Shown in pieces: positions 4,817 through 5,790 of a DNA stretch of 5,790 bases; position 1 is the stretch's first letter; each line of letters starts with the position of its first letter. The translations under genes and the position numbers were made by a program. The notes beneath the pieces are model-generated. The model had not been told where the DNA came from. It did not search any database and saw only the letters and a program-made list of their open reading frames with translations. This DNA is from an uncultured Litorivicinus sp. GTDB lineage: Bacteria; Pseudomonadota; Gammaproteobacteria; Pseudomonadales; Litorivicinaceae. The stretch covers positions 1-5,790 of the forward strand of contig CALKMT010000093.1 of assembly GCA_938091715.1 (NCBI GenBank), given 5' to 3'.

Positions 4817-5790
4817 TCGACTTGCCTCCAACTTTCGCGCCCGCCTTGGACCGACGGCAACAAAATCGACTGAAAGGTGTAGCCGCCCTTGTCGTCGGCC
4901 ACGATGACTTGATCACCACCAAACTCGCCGGTCGAGCTATGAATCAGTGGACTGAAGGCCAAGCCGGATCCAATCGAAACCGAGGTCAATAACTGGGTCT
5001 CGCCACTGTCATCCACCAACGCCAGGCCCGAATCCATCCGCCGCACACCGTTCGCCAAATCCAGTCCAAACAATCGGCTGAAGCCGCTGGGCTGACACAA
5101 CAACCCGTCGGGGCTGTATTCGGTGAACAACACTAAATCTTCAAGGACCACCGCAGGTTCGACTACCCGGCCCGAGGGTGCGGTCCCGTCAAAGGTCATT
5201 GCCCTGCGCCAAGCGCCTTTCTGGGCAATTTTCTCGTTTAACTGATCCACCGTGGTCACGCTGTCGCCATCAACGGCGTAGCTGGCCGGCGTCAATGTGC
5301 CATCGGTTGCGCGATCCACTCCGCCGACCTCAACCCACTCGCTAATCACCGCGTCCAGGGCGCTAGACTCACGCAGCCCATAAAACGCCTGGGCCTCAGT
5401 ACTTTGATTGTCCGCACTGACCAACAGTCGGCCCGTGCCCACATGGACCCAGCGCTGGCCCGATCCATCCGTGGTCATGCTAGGCGCAGCGGTTATGGGC
5501 TGTCCCACCGCCACCGGCATCATGGAGGTCAGCACAAACTGGCCGGGGCCGGACTGGACCAGCCGTTTTAGCCCCCCGGAGGATGCCCGCGCGTCGCCGG
5601 CCACCACCCCAAAGTAGGCAGCATCGCTCACGCCGTCTTGGGTCCAATCAACACTGGCCATGTCCCCGATAAAGCCCGCCGGCACATCACTGATCGGCTT
5701 GCGGGCGAAACCACTGAGAAAATTGAGCGAGGCTAAGTCCAAGACATAAACCCCCGCATTTGAGGCTCGAGTACCCGAATTAAGATTGTC
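4810..5790 (-). CDS. pilY1: PilY1, type IV pilus tip adhesin/assembly factor, C-terminal part
   Basis: The 326 codons seen are the C-terminal end of a PilY1/PilC-type beta-propeller protein. The frame is open to the right edge, where it reads AGVYVLDLASLNF. Visible features are a short Asp-rich loop DWTQDGVSD (fragment residues 48-56, encoded at 5623-5649) followed by AAYFG, the propeller-like WVHVGTGRLL and QAFYGLRE segments, a late CQPSGFSRLFGLDLANG segment, and the closing ESWRQVEW, close to the usual PilY1 ending. PilY1 is exported, caps the pilus tip with the minor pilins, and affects extension, adhesion and surface sensing; its C-terminal domain binds calcium in P. aeruginosa. The N-terminal half, including any von Willebrand-like domain, lies outside the window. 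An internal TTG at 5742 is not a real start. The gene is co-transcribed with pilE, whose start overlaps its stop; further minor-pilin genes are expected upstream. Confidence 0.9.
   Translation of the reverse strand, partial: DNLNSGTRASNAGVYVLDLASLNFLSGFARKPISDVPAGFIGDMASVDWTQDGVSDAAYFGVVAGDARASSGGLKRLVQSGPGQFVLTSMMPVAVGQPITAAPSMTTDGSGQRWVHVGTGRLLVSADNQSTEAQAFYGLRESSALDAVISEWVEVGGVDRATDGTLTPASYAVDGDSVTTVDQLNEKIAQKGAWRRAMTFDGTAPSGRVVEPAVVLEDLVLFTEYSPDGLLCQPSGFSRLFGLDLANGVRRMDSGLALVDDSGETQLLTSVSIGSGLAFSPLIHSSTGEFGGDQVIVADDKGGYTFQSILLPSVQGGRESWRQVEW
4825..4829 (-). promoter_or_regulatory. Ribosome binding site of pilE inside pilY1
   Basis: The minus strand reads GGAGG with an 8-nt spacer to the ATG at 4816, the strongest Shine-Dalgarno in the window. 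It lies within the last codons of pilY1, which fixes the pilE start and points to coupled translation of the two genes. Confidence 0.85.

Noticed and set aside
4817..4831. TTG at 4831 as the start of pilE
   Set aside because: It overlaps the GGAGG sequence itself. The ATG at 4816 has correct spacing and a standard prepilin leader.
5740..5742. TTG at 5742 as the start of an independent 310-residue protein
   Set aside because: The frame continues open to the window edge with PilY1-like sequence, so this is an internal Leu codon of a larger gene.
1..5790. CRISPR array, tRNA, insertion sequence or toxin-antitoxin pair
   Set aside because: There is no spaced direct repeat, cloverleaf, transposase or terminal inverted repeat. 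Nearly every base belongs to one of seven identified genes.

Overview
The window looks like chromosomal DNA of a free-living gammaproteobacterium of moderately high GC, probably near the Pseudomonas/Oceanospirillales groups. The evidence is the divergent rluD-pgeF / bamD block, a lipoprotein BamD with a pseudomonad-like long C-terminus, and type IV pilus minor-pilin genes close by. No genus can be named from the sequence alone. Coding density is very high and all seven genes look intact, apart from two cut by the window edges.

Layout. Minus strand, 1-1208: rluD (23S rRNA pseudouridine synthase) followed, with a 4-bp ATGA overlap, by the first 84 codons of pgeF/yfiH. Plus strand, 1255-2217: bamD, divergent from rluD across a 46-bp gap. 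Minus strand, 2220-3872: nadE, the glutamine-dependent NAD+ synthetase, tail to tail with bamD with 2 bp between the stop codons. Plus strand, 3948-4412: a FimT/GspH-type minor pilin gene, divergent from nadE across 75 bp. Minus strand, 4409-5790: pilE and, upstream of it, the 3' end of pilY1. These are the last two genes of what is probably a longer minor-pilin operon entering from the right.

How the genes relate. rluD, pgeF, bamD and nadE are housekeeping genes for ribosome maturation, peptidoglycan fidelity, outer-membrane protein assembly and cofactor synthesis. The right-hand genes encode parts of a type IV pilus: tip adhesin PilY1, minor pilin PilE and a FimT-like pilin. FimT ends in the GRxR signature linked in other species to DNA binding during natural transformation. 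From memory of Pseudomonas aeruginosa, pgeF-rluD-bamD lies near pilSR, fimT and fimU-pilVWXY1Y2E. Here nadE sits where pilSR would be, and the minor-pilin operon faces the opposite way, so fimT and pilE converge and their stop codons interlock.

I see no mobile element, CRISPR array, tRNA or rRNA. I find no convincing new system. The points most worth a look are the C-terminus of the FimT-like pilin, the inverted pilus-gene arrangement, and the small inverted repeats at gene borders.
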